Shown: positions 27,088 to 35,792, counted from the stretch's first letter. The stretch: DNA of 64,000 nucleotides from Roseibium sp. Sym1 (GCF_027359675.1 NZ_CP114786.1:5368501-5432500); one strand, 5' to 3'. The notes: generated from the sequence alone by a model not told the origin. Numbers and translations are program-made.

Positions 27088-27660
27088 ATGTCTTTGTTGA
27101 ACTGGATTTTTCGTCGCAAGGCACCGCCGGCCATTTTTCTCGGCGACGTCCAGATGCATCTCGACTGGAACATGGTCAGTTCCTTCTGCCACTATTTCGG
27201 GGCACCCGTTCAAGCAGAACCCGAACCAGACAAATTGCGAGGCTATTTTGCGCGGGCGCTGGACCTCCCTCTTTACGGACCGGACCAAGACATCAGGCCG
27301 GGAGATCAGCTGGTCCACCTTGCCATCACCGACCTTCGTTACGGGTTCTTTACATCAATCAACGCAAACAATACCTGGATCCCGCTGGTTTTACGTCCCT
27401 CGATCACTCTCTACGGTTACCTCGTTGATATAGACAGCGGTCAAGTCCTGGCAGAAAAGAGGGTAACGCAAAAACCAAGCTGGTTGAGTTTTACCAACCC
27501 TGTACTGTTTGCCTGGTCCTATTTTTTGGAAGATATCACCTTCCATGATGCGAATCCGATGTCCGACAAGGCGGCGCAGAAGGCTCTCAGAAGTCTGAAA
27601 AAAGTTGCCGCACAGATGGCCAGGACCGGTCATCTTCTTGAAAAGAACAGGATCACCTGA
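27088..27660 (+). CDS. Unknown protein, paralogue of the preceding gene
   Basis: 190 residues if begun at ATG 27088, which aligns the N-terminus with the preceding paralogue (16 residues before the PxIxxG block). In-frame starts at 26983 (TTG, overlapping the previous stop) and 26995 (ATG) are possible. It shares GQVLAEKRVT and nearby strands with gene 26471-26992. Its last 11 codons lie on the opposite strand of a relic of a MATE gene 3' end (see repeat 27619-27661), so this C-terminus is probably derived by read-through into older DNA. No known family. Confidence 0.62.
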   Translation: MSLLNWIFRRKAPPAIFLGDVQMHLDWNMVSSFCHYFGAPVQAEPEPDKLRGYFARALDLPLYGPDQDIRPGDQLVHLAITDLRYGFFTSINANNTWIPLVLRPSITLYGYLVDIDSGQVLAEKRVTQKPSWLSFTNPVLFAWSYFLEDITFHDANPMSDKAAQKALRSLKKVAAQMARTGHLLEKNRIT

Positions 27661-27661
27661 C
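27619..27661. repeat. Left copy of direct repeat (relic of MATE gene 3' end)
   Basis: Pairs with 28678-28720. The 35-base core 27627-27661 matches 28686-28720 at 31 positions. On the minus strand it codes QVILFFSRR-stop, the exact C-terminus of the MATE protein, with all four differences at synonymous third codon positions. Confidence 0.8.
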
Positions 27662-27760
27662 AACTTAGACAATCTGTCATTATGAAAAAACATTCGATGC
27701 GCTTGCAAGTTTTGGGAACTTTCGCGCTCCATATCCTTTCCAAGCAAAGAAGAACCCTGG

Positions 27761-28675
27761 ATGAACGCTGAAAGCACTGATTGGGTCTCTGAAGTAATTG
27801 CGTTCCTTACAGACAACCTGCAACGCGATGGGAACCTCGAAAGCTGGGATCATTCGTTCATGAGCGCTTACCAATTGGGCTGTGACGCGCTCGTTGCCCT
27901 CGGACAAGCCGAGCCAACCAGTTGGGGCGCAATCGCGCTTCACCCTCCTGCGTTGCCTCCCACGCTCCCACGATGGGACGACATTTGTGTGGTAATAATC
28001 AGCTTGGCGATCCAAACGGACAAACTGACATTTTTACGTCAAGAAAACTCTTCTTCGCTACAGAAACTCTACACAGACAAATTAGGTGCATTCGACGTTC
28101 CGCACGACTTTTCAGTGGCGCCGAACATCGAAGCGACCGAAGATTTGGGGCCTGCGCTGGCACATCCAACTGTTCTTCCTGTTCTGCAAAAACTGGGTCT
28201 GCTCAAAAACCGCAGGTGGACGGAGAAAGCCACCGAAATACTCTGGCGTGAACAGCCGAATGCCTGGAACTTGAATATAACAAGTGACGACAGGTTCCAG
28301 ATTGCCGTCCAAAGAGCTGTCGAACAGATGCCCGATAACGTTCGCTTGAAGCTGGATGACCTGACTTCAATCGAACGCCCGTTGCGCAAACTGATCCAGG
28401 CGAGGAAGGACCGCAGGGCTTTGCACCGCAAATCTGGCGAGCAGACGTTCGACAGTCCTTCGCAGGAAATACAGTACCTGCGGGAGCGTTTGCTTGCGCA
28501 ACTGACTGACGAATTGGACTGGTTGTTCTTCCGAAGCTGGCGATTTTCGAGTGGTTGGCTATCGGGTAAACAGCAAAAAACTGCGCTGGAAATATTTCAT
28601 GATCCACTGGCGATCCAGATGCGCCATGCCGTCGTCAAAAAGCTTTTTCCAGACCGTCCGGAATTCTTTGAATAA
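27761..28675 (+). CDS. Unknown soluble protein between direct repeats
   Basis: 304 residues, mostly helical in appearance, no membrane span and no family recognised. The N-terminal part is acidic (MNAESTDWVSEVIAFLTDN); the second half is rich in basic/helical stretches (RPLRKLIQARKDRRALHRKSG, LRERLLAQLTDELDWLFFRSW). AT-richer than its surroundings, like the two preceding genes. The whole gene lies between two copies of a repeat made of the MATE gene 3' end, so it looks like a cargo gene inserted there. No integrase accompanies it. Confidence 0.65.
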   Translation: MNAESTDWVSEVIAFLTDNLQRDGNLESWDHSFMSAYQLGCDALVALGQAEPTSWGAIALHPPALPPTLPRWDDICVVIISLAIQTDKLTFLRQENSSSLQKLYTDKLGAFDVPHDFSVAPNIEATEDLGPALAHPTVLPVLQKLGLLKNRRWTEKATEILWREQPNAWNLNITSDDRFQIAVQRAVEQMPDNVRLKLDDLTSIERPLRKLIQARKDRRALHRKSGEQTFDSPSQEIQYLRERLLAQLTDELDWLFFRSWRFSSGWLSGKQQKTALEIFHDPLAIQMRHAVVKKLFPDRPEFFE

Positions 28676-28677
28676 CA

Positions 28678-28720
28678 GCCAGCTTCGGTCACCTTCTTGA
28701 AAAGAAAAGAATGACCTGAC
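28678..28720. repeat. Right copy of direct repeat (native MATE gene 3' end)
   Basis: Contains the MATE stop codon (28689-28691) and its last ten codons. Similarity to the left copy continues a few bases past the stop (GCCAG, three mismatches, CGGTCA) and ceases abruptly after 28720. Confidence 0.8.
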
Positions 28721-30113
28721 GCGCCTGGCGCTGGAACAGGCCCGGGCCTTTCGGTGCCTCGTTCAGCCGCTCCACGTCGCGGATGACGAGGCGCACGACC
28801 AGAATTGCGGCAAGGCCGAAAACGACGCCACCGGCCGCCTGTCCGATCAGAACGCCCGGTGCCCCGAACAGCGCACCACCGGCCCAGACAAAGGGGATCG
28901 TGCCGAGCGTGTGCCGGCCCCAGTTCATCCAGGTGGAATAGAACGGGCGGCCCAGATTGTTGAAAAAGGCATTGGCCACGAACAGAACGCCGTTGAAGAA
29001 AAAGGCCAGCGCCAGTGGGCCGCAGAAAAGGTAGATCAGGGTCAGCGCGAGACCGTCCGCGTCGAACAGCCGGGCGATCGGCGTTCTAAGGACGAACAGG
29101 GCCAGCGCGGCCAGGCCGACAACCAGCGCCGTGAACAGCAGCGCCTCGCGCAAGGTGCCTCGTACCCGGTCATATTGGCCGGCGCCATAGTTCTGGCCGA
29201 CAATCGGCCCGACCGCGCCGGACAGGGCGAAGATCGTGGCAAAGGCGAGCGGTGTCATGCGCGCCACGACCGCCATGCCGGCAACCGCCTCCTCGCCGAA
29301 CTCCGCCATCGAGCGGGTGACCCAGGCCTGGCCGACCGGTGTCGCCAACTGGGTCAGGATCGCCGGGCAGGCAATCGCTGCAATCGGTGGCAGGTCCCTC
29401 AGAAGTGCAAGCGGCCGCGGGAGGCTGAGCCCGCCATGGAAACGCACGATCGGAGCGAGCGCAAAGAAGGCCATCGCCACACGCGAAGCCGCGCTGGCAA
29501 GGGCCGCGCCGGCGAGTTCCAGGTCCAGGCCGAAGATCAGGATCGGATCCAGGACGGCATTGACCACACCCGCGGCAATCGTCGCGGTCATTGCCCGCCG
29601 GGCATCCCCATGGGCCCTGAGCACCGCACCGCCGGCCATTCCCAGGAGCAGCAGCGGCAGTGTCGGCACGATGATCGAAAGGTAGTGAACCGCCAGGTAA
29701 TGCGTGTCGCCTTTCGCGCCGATCAGCGTCACCAGCTCATCCAGAAGCAGCCAGACGCCAAAGGCAAAGACACCACTGAACACGACACCCGCCACGAGCG
29801 CGTTCGAGGCCTGTTCCCTTGCGTCTTCCCTGTCGCCGGCGCCAAGCGCCCGCGCCACCAGCGCACCGGCGGCAATGGCCACTCCGATGTTGAAGGACGT
29901 GGTGAAGAACAGGATCGCGCCGGCATAACCGACTGCGGCCGCCAGCTCCGCCTTGCCGAGCATGGAAATGAAGATCATGTCGACAAAGTCGACCGCAAAG
30001 ATCGCCATGAGGCCGACCGAGGATGTCAGCGACATCACGGTGACATGCCGGAACAGGCTGCCGGTGAGGAATTTGGCCTGGGTCATGAACGTCATCTTTT
30101 GGCGGGAAAGCAA
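28689..30113 (-). CDS. MATE-family efflux transporter
   Basis: 474 residues with about 12 membrane helices in two halves. Recognisable features are FVDMIFISMLGKAELAAVG-type helix 1-2, GQNYGAGQYDRVR in the second half, and LGAGDREDAREQ in the first half, the symmetrical loops of MATE proteins. Expected role: Na+ or H+ driven export of cationic compounds. Start is TTG 30113 with AGGA six bases upstream; ATGs at 30095 or 30086 are alternatives. The 3' end forms one arm of a direct repeat around the unknown gene 27761-28675. Preceded by the rpsI terminator. Confidence 0.9.
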   Translation of the reverse strand: MLSRQKMTFMTQAKFLTGSLFRHVTVMSLTSSVGLMAIFAVDFVDMIFISMLGKAELAAAVGYAGAILFFTTSFNIGVAIAAGALVARALGAGDREDAREQASNALVAGVVFSGVFAFGVWLLLDELVTLIGAKGDTHYLAVHYLSIIVPTLPLLLLGMAGGAVLRAHGDARRAMTATIAAGVVNAVLDPILIFGLDLELAGAALASAASRVAMAFFALAPIVRFHGGLSLPRPLALLRDLPPIAAIACPAILTQLATPVGQAWVTRSMAEFGEEAVAGMAVVARMTPLAFATIFALSGAVGPIVGQNYGAGQYDRVRGTLREALLFTALVVGLAALALFVLRTPIARLFDADGLALTLIYLFCGPLALAFFFNGVLFVANAFFNNLGRPFYSTWMNWGRHTLGTIPFVWAGGALFGAPGVLIGQAAGGVVFGLAAILVVRLVIRDVERLNEAPKGPGLFQRQARQVILFFSRR

Positions 30114-30176
30114 ACCGGTTCCTGCCGGAGTGCCGGGATTCGCGATCGCTTTTCCCTTAAAGCATTCGCGGCCAGC

Positions 30177-30210
30177 AAAAAACCCGCCGGATCGCTCCGG
30201 CGGGTTTTCC
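30177..30210 (-). terminator. Rho-independent terminator of rplM-rpsI
   Basis: A 13-base perfect stem (30179-30191 with 30196-30208), loop TCGC, flanked by A and T runs so that transcripts from the minus strand end in a U-tract. Lies 29 bases beyond the rpsI stop. Confidence 0.9.
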
Positions 30211-30238
30211 GAACTTGTAGAACCAGTCGGTCCAGCGA

Positions 30239-30715
30239 TTAACGCTTGGAGAACTGGAAGCTCTTGCGGGCCTTTGCACGGCCGAACTTCTTGCGTTCGA
30301 CAACACGGCTGTCGCGGGTCAGGAAACCGTTCTTCTTCAGAACGCTGCGCAGTTCCGGTTCGTAGTGTGTCAGGGCCTTGGAGAGGCCATGACGCACGGC
30401 GCCGGCCTGACCGGACAGGCCACCACCGGAGACGGTGGCGACAACGTCGTACTGACCCGCACGGTCGGCCACCATGATCGGCTGCTGAAGGATCATCTGA
30501 AGAACCGGACGAGCGAAATACTCGGTGAAGTCCTTCTTGTTGATCATGATCTTGCCGGTGCCCGGCTTGATCCAGACGCGCGCAATCGCGTCCTTACGCT
30601 TGCCTGTTGCATAGGCGCGGCCCTGAGCGTCCAGCTTCTGGACATGGACCGGAGCTTCGGGGGCAGCGGTTTCGACCGCGCCGCCCAGTTCTTCCAGGGA
30701 TTGCAGCTCAGCCAT
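30239..30715 (-). CDS. rpsI: Small ribosomal subunit protein uS9
   Basis: 30S ribosomal protein S9, 158 residues. The conserved core starts [22 protein letters not shown] and ends in the basic tail [16 protein letters not shown] that reaches the P-site tRNA. The N-terminal extension of about 30 residues ([15 protein letters not shown]..) is common in alphaproteobacteria. It lies two bases after rplM, forming the usual rplM-rpsI operon. Confidence 0.98.
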   Translation of the reverse strand: MAELQSLEELGGAVETAAPEAPVHVQKLDAQGRAYATGKRKDAIARVWIKPGTGKIMINKKDFTEYFARPVLQMILQQPIMVADRAGQYDVVATVSGGGLSGQAGAVRHGLSKALTHYEPELRSVLKKNGFLTRDSRVVERKKFGRAKARKSFQFSKR

Positions 30716-30717
30716 CG

Positions 30718-31185
30718 TTAAGCCCTCTTGCCGTCATTCTTTGCATTCAGGCCCTTGACGTCGACGATTTCCGGCGACTGAGCTTCATGCGGGTGGGTCG
30801 GACCAGCGTAAACCTTGAGGTTTTTCAGCTGCTTGTTGGACAGAGGACCGCCCGGCATCATGCGCTGCACGGCTTTTTCCAGCACGCGTTCCGGGAAACG
30901 GCCTTCCAGGATGGCACGCGCGGTGCGCTCCTTGATGCCACCCGGGTGACCGGTGTGCCAGTAGTACTTCTTGTTATCGTACTTGCGGCCGGTGAACACG
31001 ACTTTGTCCGCATTGATGACGATGACATTGTCGCCGGTATCAATGTGAGGCGTATAGGTCGGCAGATGCTTGCCACGCAGGTGATTGGCGATGAAAGCGG
31101 CGAGACGGCCGACAACCATTCCTTCTGCGTCGATCAAGATCCACTTTTTCTCGACCTCAGCCGTCTTGGCAGAGAAGGTCTTCAT
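30718..31185 (-). CDS. rplM: Large ribosomal subunit protein uL13
   Basis: 50S ribosomal protein L13, 155 residues. Motifs: [45 protein letters not shown] and [12 protein letters not shown]. First gene of rplM-rpsI; a good sigma-70 promoter lies about 90 bases upstream (31275-31303), giving a leader of roughly 80 bases. Confidence 0.98.
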   Translation of the reverse strand: MKTFSAKTAEVEKKWILIDAEGMVVGRLAAFIANHLRGKHLPTYTPHIDTGDNVIVINADKVVFTGRKYDNKKYYWHTGHPGGIKERTARAILEGRFPERVLEKAVQRMMPGGPLSNKQLKNLKVYAGPTHPHEAQSPEIVDVKGLNAKNDGKRA

Positions 31186-31512
31186 GAGTTTGATCCGTAC
31201 TGAGCGGTTAAAGAAAAGGCCCGCGCAGCTTCTCCAGGAAGACAGCGAACGGACCTTGAATTCGTTCGACGCAGCTTATACGCCGACACGAATTAGTCGT
31301 CAATCCCGTTTTTCATGAACTTAATCTATTTTCTTCATATCTATCAACGTCTTATAAAAACGGTATTATAATACCATAAAAATCTGCGCTGTTTTCACGC
31401 GGCAGGCCGTCGCGCAATACTGCGATTGCGGCAAATGTGACAACCGATTTTACGCCACCTTAAGACCCCTGGTGCACTGATTGCAGTAACGACGCGTGTC
31501 ACCGGGACGCTC
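31186..31512. other. Divergent intergenic region with palindrome
   Basis: About 327 bases without a gene between rplM (minus) and a GGDEF gene (plus). It holds the rplM promoter and, in an AT-rich stretch, the perfect palindrome GGTATTATAATACC at 31362-31375, a candidate operator. No clear promoter for the GGDEF gene was identified. Confidence 0.55.
31275..31303 (-). promoter_or_regulatory. Sigma-70 promoter of rplM-rpsI
   Basis: On the minus strand: TTGACG (31298-31303), 17-base spacer, TATAAG (31275-31280). Near-consensus boxes with ideal spacing, as expected for a ribosomal protein operon. Confidence 0.75.
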
Positions 31513-32721
31513 ATGCCATTGTCAGAAAAGAAATCCTGGCTCAGAAAGCCGACCGTTCTCGCGGTTGTTGCGGGCGTTTTTTTGCTGGCAGGTGTTGCGG
31601 GCGCCGTTCACACGCTTCTCGACTGGCAGGTTCTCAATTCGATCCGACAGAACGCGGAAGTCAGGGCGCTGACATGGTCAGCCCGTCTGTTCGAAAATGT
31701 TCCCAACGCGGAGAAGATGTTCGAAGAAGGCGCCGTCGCGGATGACGACATCCTGCGCCTGGTCGATTCCTTCGCAATGACCGACATCGTGCGGTTCGAG
31801 CTGTTCGATGTACATGGACACCGGACATTCATGGTCGGCGACTTGAATGTTGACCACGGCGAAGTCATCAACCAGAACGCCCTTAATGCCTTCCAGACGG
31901 GCAAGCCCAAGCTCATTGTGGTTCATGACGAGGAGGCGGAGGAAGCCCGGGGACCGGATACGTTCGTCGAGGCTTACGTGCCGGCCATCGCGCCTTCCGG
32001 CCAGCGCGTCGGCACAATCGAACTCTATGTGGATGTCAGTCCGTTGGAAGACGCCCTGGAATCCGCCTTCCAGCAGATCAGCTGGCTTCTGATCATCGGC
32101 ACGGCAATCGTTCTCGCGATTCCCGCAGGGGCCTATGTGCACCGGACCAAACAGCTGCGCAAACAGGACCAGAAACTTCTTGAACTCACACGCTACGACC
32201 AGCTGACCGGCATCCTCAACCGCAATTCGGTGTCGGAAATCCTCGCCCGGCTTTTCAAGGAACAGGCCGGCGCCAGGGGACTTGGCGTGCTTTTCGTCGA
32301 TGTTGATTATTTCAAGCAGGTCAACGACCAGTATGGCCACGCCTGCGGCGACCGGCTTCTGAAGCACATTGCAGACATTCTGTGCGACAGCACCCGGAGA
32401 GGCACCGATATCGTCGGCCGGTTCGGTGGGGACGAATTTGTTGTCCTTGCCCCAGGCATCTCGAGGGACGAGTTTCGCAAGCTGTATGGCCGCGTCATGG
32501 AAGGCGCCAAGACACCCTGCAGTCACGAAGACAAGAGCTACACACCCAGCCTGAGTGTCGGTGCCTACCTCACCAGGGAGGGAGATACCGAAAAAGCGGC
32601 CCTTCACCGGGCGGATCTCGCCGTTTATGCCGCAAAGCGGCGCGGCCGCGGACAGGTCGCGGAATTTTCGGAAGAGCTGGAAGGCCTGTTCAAGCAGGAT
32701 GCGGTCCGGCAGACCGCCTGA
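31513..32721 (+). CDS. Membrane-bound diguanylate cyclase
   Basis: 402 residues: span 1 at about 13-35, a periplasmic sensing region of about 150 residues, span 2 at about 190-210 (WLLIIGTAIVLAIPAGAYV), then GGDEF. The active-site signature RFGGDEF (305-309) is intact, and RGTD five residues before it matches the RxxD inhibitory site, so feedback control by c-di-GMP is expected. DYFKQVNDQYGHACGD is also canonical. Makes c-di-GMP in response to an unknown envelope signal (inference). Single gene. Confidence 0.93.
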   Translation: MPLSEKKSWLRKPTVLAVVAGVFLLAGVAGAVHTLLDWQVLNSIRQNAEVRALTWSARLFENVPNAEKMFEEGAVADDDILRLVDSFAMTDIVRFELFDVHGHRTFMVGDLNVDHGEVINQNALNAFQTGKPKLIVVHDEEAEEARGPDTFVEAYVPAIAPSGQRVGTIELYVDVSPLEDALESAFQQISWLLIIGTAIVLAIPAGAYVHRTKQLRKQDQKLLELTRYDQLTGILNRNSVSEILARLFKEQAGARGLGVLFVDVDYFKQVNDQYGHACGDRLLKHIADILCDSTRRGTDIVGRFGGDEFVVLAPGISRDEFRKLYGRVMEGAKTPCSHEDKSYTPSLSVGAYLTREGDTEKAALHRADLAVYAAKRRGRGQVAEFSEELEGLFKQDAVRQTA

Positions 32722-32755
32722 CTGTCCTCAGGTGACGGCCCCATTAATGAAGACG

Positions 32756-32853
32756 GAATGGCATGGAAAACGGCGAAACACCGCCAGGAAGGGTGCGTGG
32801 AGCGGGCTTTTTGCCCGGTCAAGCGCGCTGACGACGCGAAGTGAAGCCGTTTC
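32756..32853. repeat. Diverged dispersed block, copy A
   Basis: Roughly 98 bases downstream of the diguanylate cyclase gene that align by eye to 63640-63739. Shared islands are AAACGGCGA, AGGAA, AGCGGG, TGCCCGG and GACG in the same order and spacing. Non-coding in both places. Confidence 0.4.
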
Positions 32854-32861
32854 ATCTTCAT

Positions 32862-33302
32862 TTATGAGTCCGTCACCTGGCGTGGCGGCACCGAGTAAGT
32901 CGCCGTTGCATGCGCGACGAGGTCTTCCTGTCCCTCCCCCGCAATCCCGCAATCGACCACGGCCAGACGCTTGCCGAGCTTGAGCAGGCGGCAGGTGGCG
33001 ATCAGGTCGCCCGGCTCCGGCTTGCGCAGGAAGTTGATGTTGAGATTGGTGGTCACCGCAAGCGCTTCCGGGCCGATATGAGCCAGGATCACCACATAGG
33101 CAGCCAGATCCGCAAGTGCCATCATGGACGGGCCGGAAACGGTGCCGCCGGGCCTCAGATGAAGCTCGTTGGCACTGAGGCGGACAGCAGCTTCGCCGGG
33201 CGTCACGCTGTCGATGGCATAGACCCGTCCGCCGGCATGGATCTGCGGGAACACCTCGTCCAGCATGTCCATGATCTCGTCGCCTGTCATCACCGGCTGC
33301 AT
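32862..33302 (-). CDS. PaaI-type hotdog-fold thioesterase
   Basis: 146 residues. A hotdog helix with HLRPGGTVSGPSMMALADLAAYV, followed by TTNLNINFLRKPEPGDLIA, is typical of PaaI/YdiI-like acyl-CoA thioesterases. The Gly-Pro-rich HLRPGGTVSGP turn replaces the HNGxxHGG of some relatives. Substrate unknown, probably an aryl- or acyl-CoA. Stands between a diguanylate cyclase gene and a flavoprotein gene with no clear link. Confidence 0.85.
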   Translation of the reverse strand: MQPVMTGDEIMDMLDEVFPQIHAGGRVYAIDSVTPGEAAVRLSANELHLRPGGTVSGPSMMALADLAAYVVILAHIGPEALAVTTNLNINFLRKPEPGDLIATCRLLKLGKRLAVVDCGIAGEGQEDLVAHATATYSVPPRQVTDS

Positions 33303-33403
33303 CGGCGGCCCCCTACGTCATTAAAAACCTGCCATTTTCACGGCTCGCTTTTACGTAAAGGTCAAACCGCCCGGAATGCAAGGGCAGCGATGTTGAAATG
33401 AGC

Positions 33404-34792
33404 TTATTCCGCCGGCAGCGTTCCTGACGCCCGGCGTTTTTCGATAGCGTAGACACCCCGGTCCCACAGCCAGTTTGCCAGGGTGTTGAGACCGATGCCG
33501 GTGCGCATCTCGAATTGTTCGAAATGAAAACGGCTGGCGCGCAGTCCCTTCAGCACCAGACCGCTTTTCAGTGCTCTGCGCATGGACACCGGACCGCAGA
33601 AGAAGACATGAGCTTGCGACAGGGAGCCGCCGAGATCCGCCGCGATACGCTCCGGCGTCAGACGCGCGCCCTCGTTGGAGTTGAAGATCACAAGTTCCAG
33701 GTTGTCCGCCGTCTCCGCGATCTTTTCAAGATCGACCGCATAGGGAATGTCGTCGCGATCCCTGACGCAGTAATAAAGCTTGACCGGACCGGTCTCCCTG
33801 GATTTGAGGCTTTCGGCGAAAGCCAGAAAAGGCGTGATTCCGACCCCGGCACCGATCCACACCTGAGGATCGCGCCCTGCAGGCATTGAAAAATGGCCAA
33901 ACGGACCGGAGACCGTCGCATCCATGCCTTCCTTCAACTCGCGCCGAAGGCGGCGCGTGTAGTCGCCCAGATCCTTGATCGAAAACCGCAAGGACCTGTC
34001 TTCGCGCGGTGCCCCGCTCAAGGTGAAAGGGTGCTCCTCGGTAAGGCCGCTGCCGCTGATCGCCAGAAAGGCGAACTGGCCGGGCTTGTGACGCAGGCCT
34101 CGCGCCTTCGGCTTGAGGACCACTTCGGTCAGGCCGCCAATATGGCGGACCCTGTCAACCTTGTAGCCATGGCCGCGCGGGGCCATCGGTCGCAGAAGAG
34201 ACATCCACAGATAGCTGACAATCCCGAGGATACAAAAGGCGGAAATGTAGAGTCCAAGCGCATCAAAACTGGAAAACGGCTTCTCGATAAAGAAGAAATG
34301 AAACGCCCCCATTAAGAAGAAGACTCCGATGAGCCTGTGGCTCCACTTCCAAAGATGGTAAGGGATGAAGGTGATCACGGAGGCGAGCACCAGGATAAGC
34401 AGGCCATAGAGGCTGACCTCGCCGACATCTTCCGCAATACCGGCGAGTGGCCCGCCACGAAGCCCGTTCATTTCCGCGTCGACAATGTCGTGGAGGCCCA
34501 GGCAAACCATGGCGATGACGCCAATCCACTTGTGCAGCACGTAAATCCGGTCCAGCGGACCGAAGACCGTTTCGATACCCGGTACCCGGGTCGCCAGGAA
34601 CTGGTTGATCCCCATGAGGATCAGCGCTGCCGAGCCGAGATACTGACTGAAGAGCGCGATCGGGTCCCTGGAAGCTGCCAGCGGTGCAAACCAGACAATC
34701 GGCGCCAGGCTGGCCAGCGCGATCAAGACCAAACCGATTATCCGCAAGACGCTTACCCCCGTGCAGCCAGCCCCGCTCGATCCCGGGGTCAT
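33404..34792 (-). CDS. Ferric-reductase-like transmembrane flavoprotein
   Basis: 462 residues. N-terminal half: about six spans of the ferric reductase/NADPH-oxidase type with His residues for heme (VLHKWIGVIAMVCLGLHDIVD, WKWSHRLIGVFFLMGAFHFFF). C-terminal half: FAD-binding domain (KPGQFAFLAI, EEHPFTLSGAP) and NAD-binding domain (WIGAGVGITPFLAF, FFCGPVSMRRAL). Transfers electrons from NAD(P)H through FAD and heme across the membrane; the acceptor (iron, oxygen or quinone) is not known. Length and domain order are normal. Confidence 0.9.
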   Translation of the reverse strand: MTPGSSGAGCTGVSVLRIIGLVLIALASLAPIVWFAPLAASRDPIALFSQYLGSAALILMGINQFLATRVPGIETVFGPLDRIYVLHKWIGVIAMVCLGLHDIVDAEMNGLRGGPLAGIAEDVGEVSLYGLLILVLASVITFIPYHLWKWSHRLIGVFFLMGAFHFFFIEKPFSSFDALGLYISAFCILGIVSYLWMSLLRPMAPRGHGYKVDRVRHIGGLTEVVLKPKARGLRHKPGQFAFLAISGSGLTEEHPFTLSGAPREDRSLRFSIKDLGDYTRRLRRELKEGMDATVSGPFGHFSMPAGRDPQVWIGAGVGITPFLAFAESLKSRETGPVKLYYCVRDRDDIPYAVDLEKIAETADNLELVIFNSNEGARLTPERIAADLGGSLSQAHVFFCGPVSMRRALKSGLVLKGLRASRFHFEQFEMRTGIGLNTLANWLWDRGVYAIEKRRASGTLPAE

Positions 34793-34929
34793 TTTGGCGC
34801 CTGCCTAGCATGCCCGATTCCAAGAGCAATAAACTTTCGCTTGTTTCATGAAAGTTTCATCGAGCAGATTGCGAAATCTTCCCCGTTTCTGAAAGACTGC
34901 CGTTGCCGAATGGAATCAAGGAGCTTTCG

Positions 34930-35226
34930 ATGATTTTCGTGATTGCCACGTTGAAGACCACGAGGAAGGACAGAAGCGCTTTCCTGGAGGCTTGCAGGTC
35001 CTGCATCGCGGAAACACTGAAGGAGCCCGGCTGCCTGTCCTATGATCTGCATGCCAGCATCACCAACCCGGACACGTTCGTCTTCGTGGAACGCTGGCAG
35101 GATCGTGAAGCATTGGAAGCTCATTTCAAGTCACCGCATATTTCCGTCTTGAAGGACGCTGCGGGACCGCTCATTGTCGATCAGTCCGTCGAAATCATTT
35201 CGCCGGACTCAGTCGACATCATATAA
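34930..35226 (+). CDS. Antibiotic biosynthesis monooxygenase (ABM) domain protein
   Basis: 98 residues, a single ABM ferredoxin-like domain: IFVIATLKTTRKDRSAFLEAC, EPGCLSYDLH, FVFVERWQDREALEAHFKSPH. Related small proteins (YgiN type) oxidise quinols or degrade reactive metabolites as dimers. ATG 34930 has AAGGAG six bases upstream, so the longer frame from 34903 is rejected. Divergent from the flavoprotein gene, which might suggest a quinone or redox theme (inference). Confidence 0.85.
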   Translation: MIFVIATLKTTRKDRSAFLEACRSCIAETLKEPGCLSYDLHASITNPDTFVFVERWQDREALEAHFKSPHISVLKDAAGPLIVDQSVEIISPDSVDII

Positions 35227-35290
35227 ACGCACCGCATCACAACACGGCTGCCGTACAGCAGGATGCGCGTGCCTGTTTCTGGAGGTCGTC

Positions 35291-35791
35291 ATGAGACGCA
35301 CGCACGCATGGAAGCGCCCTCGCCTGCTGCACCTGGCCGTGGTTTTAGTGACCATGGACCCGGCACATGTTTTGGCGAATGACTGGACCTACCTGGACGA
35401 TCGCTCCACGCCCCAGAAGCTGGTGGAAAGCTACTACTTTGCCATCAGCAACCGGTATTACGCACAAGCCTATGGCTATTTCAGCGAAAACGCCGCACCC
35501 GCCGATTTCGACAGCTGGGTGAACGGCTATTCGGATACGTCATCCGTCAAGGTCAAATTCGGCCCAACCGCGCCGGATCCCGGGGCCGGACGGATCTACT
35601 GGGCCCTTCCGGTCGCGGTCTCGGCAGAGAAGACGGACGGGACGAAGCAGGTCTTTACCGGCTGCTACAAGATCCACATGGCCAATCCGGGCATGCAGAG
35701 CGATCCGCCCTATCAACCGATGGGCATCGTGTCCGCGACGCTGAAGGAAACAGCAGGGACCTTTGACGCAGCAACGCCGGGGCCCTGCTGA
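35291..35791 (+). CDS. Secreted protein of unknown function
   Basis: 166 residues from ATG 35291 with GGAGG upstream. A basic N-terminus and hydrophobic stretch (LLHLAVVLVTM..AHVLA) look like a signal peptide cleaved near ALA-ND. The mature part begins with NDWTYLDDRSTPQKLVESYYFAIS and YYAQAYGYF, a helix-strand layout like NTF2-type folds, and has a single Cys in FTGCYKIH plus a C-terminal Cys. No family recognised. It is convergent with the bmtA-like gene. Confidence 0.72.
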   Translation: MRRTHAWKRPRLLHLAVVLVTMDPAHVLANDWTYLDDRSTPQKLVESYYFAISNRYYAQAYGYFSENAAPADFDSWVNGYSDTSSVKVKFGPTAPDPGAGRIYWALPVAVSAEKTDGTKQVFTGCYKIHMANPGMQSDPPYQPMGIVSATLKETAGTFDAATPGPC

Positions 35792-35792
35792 G

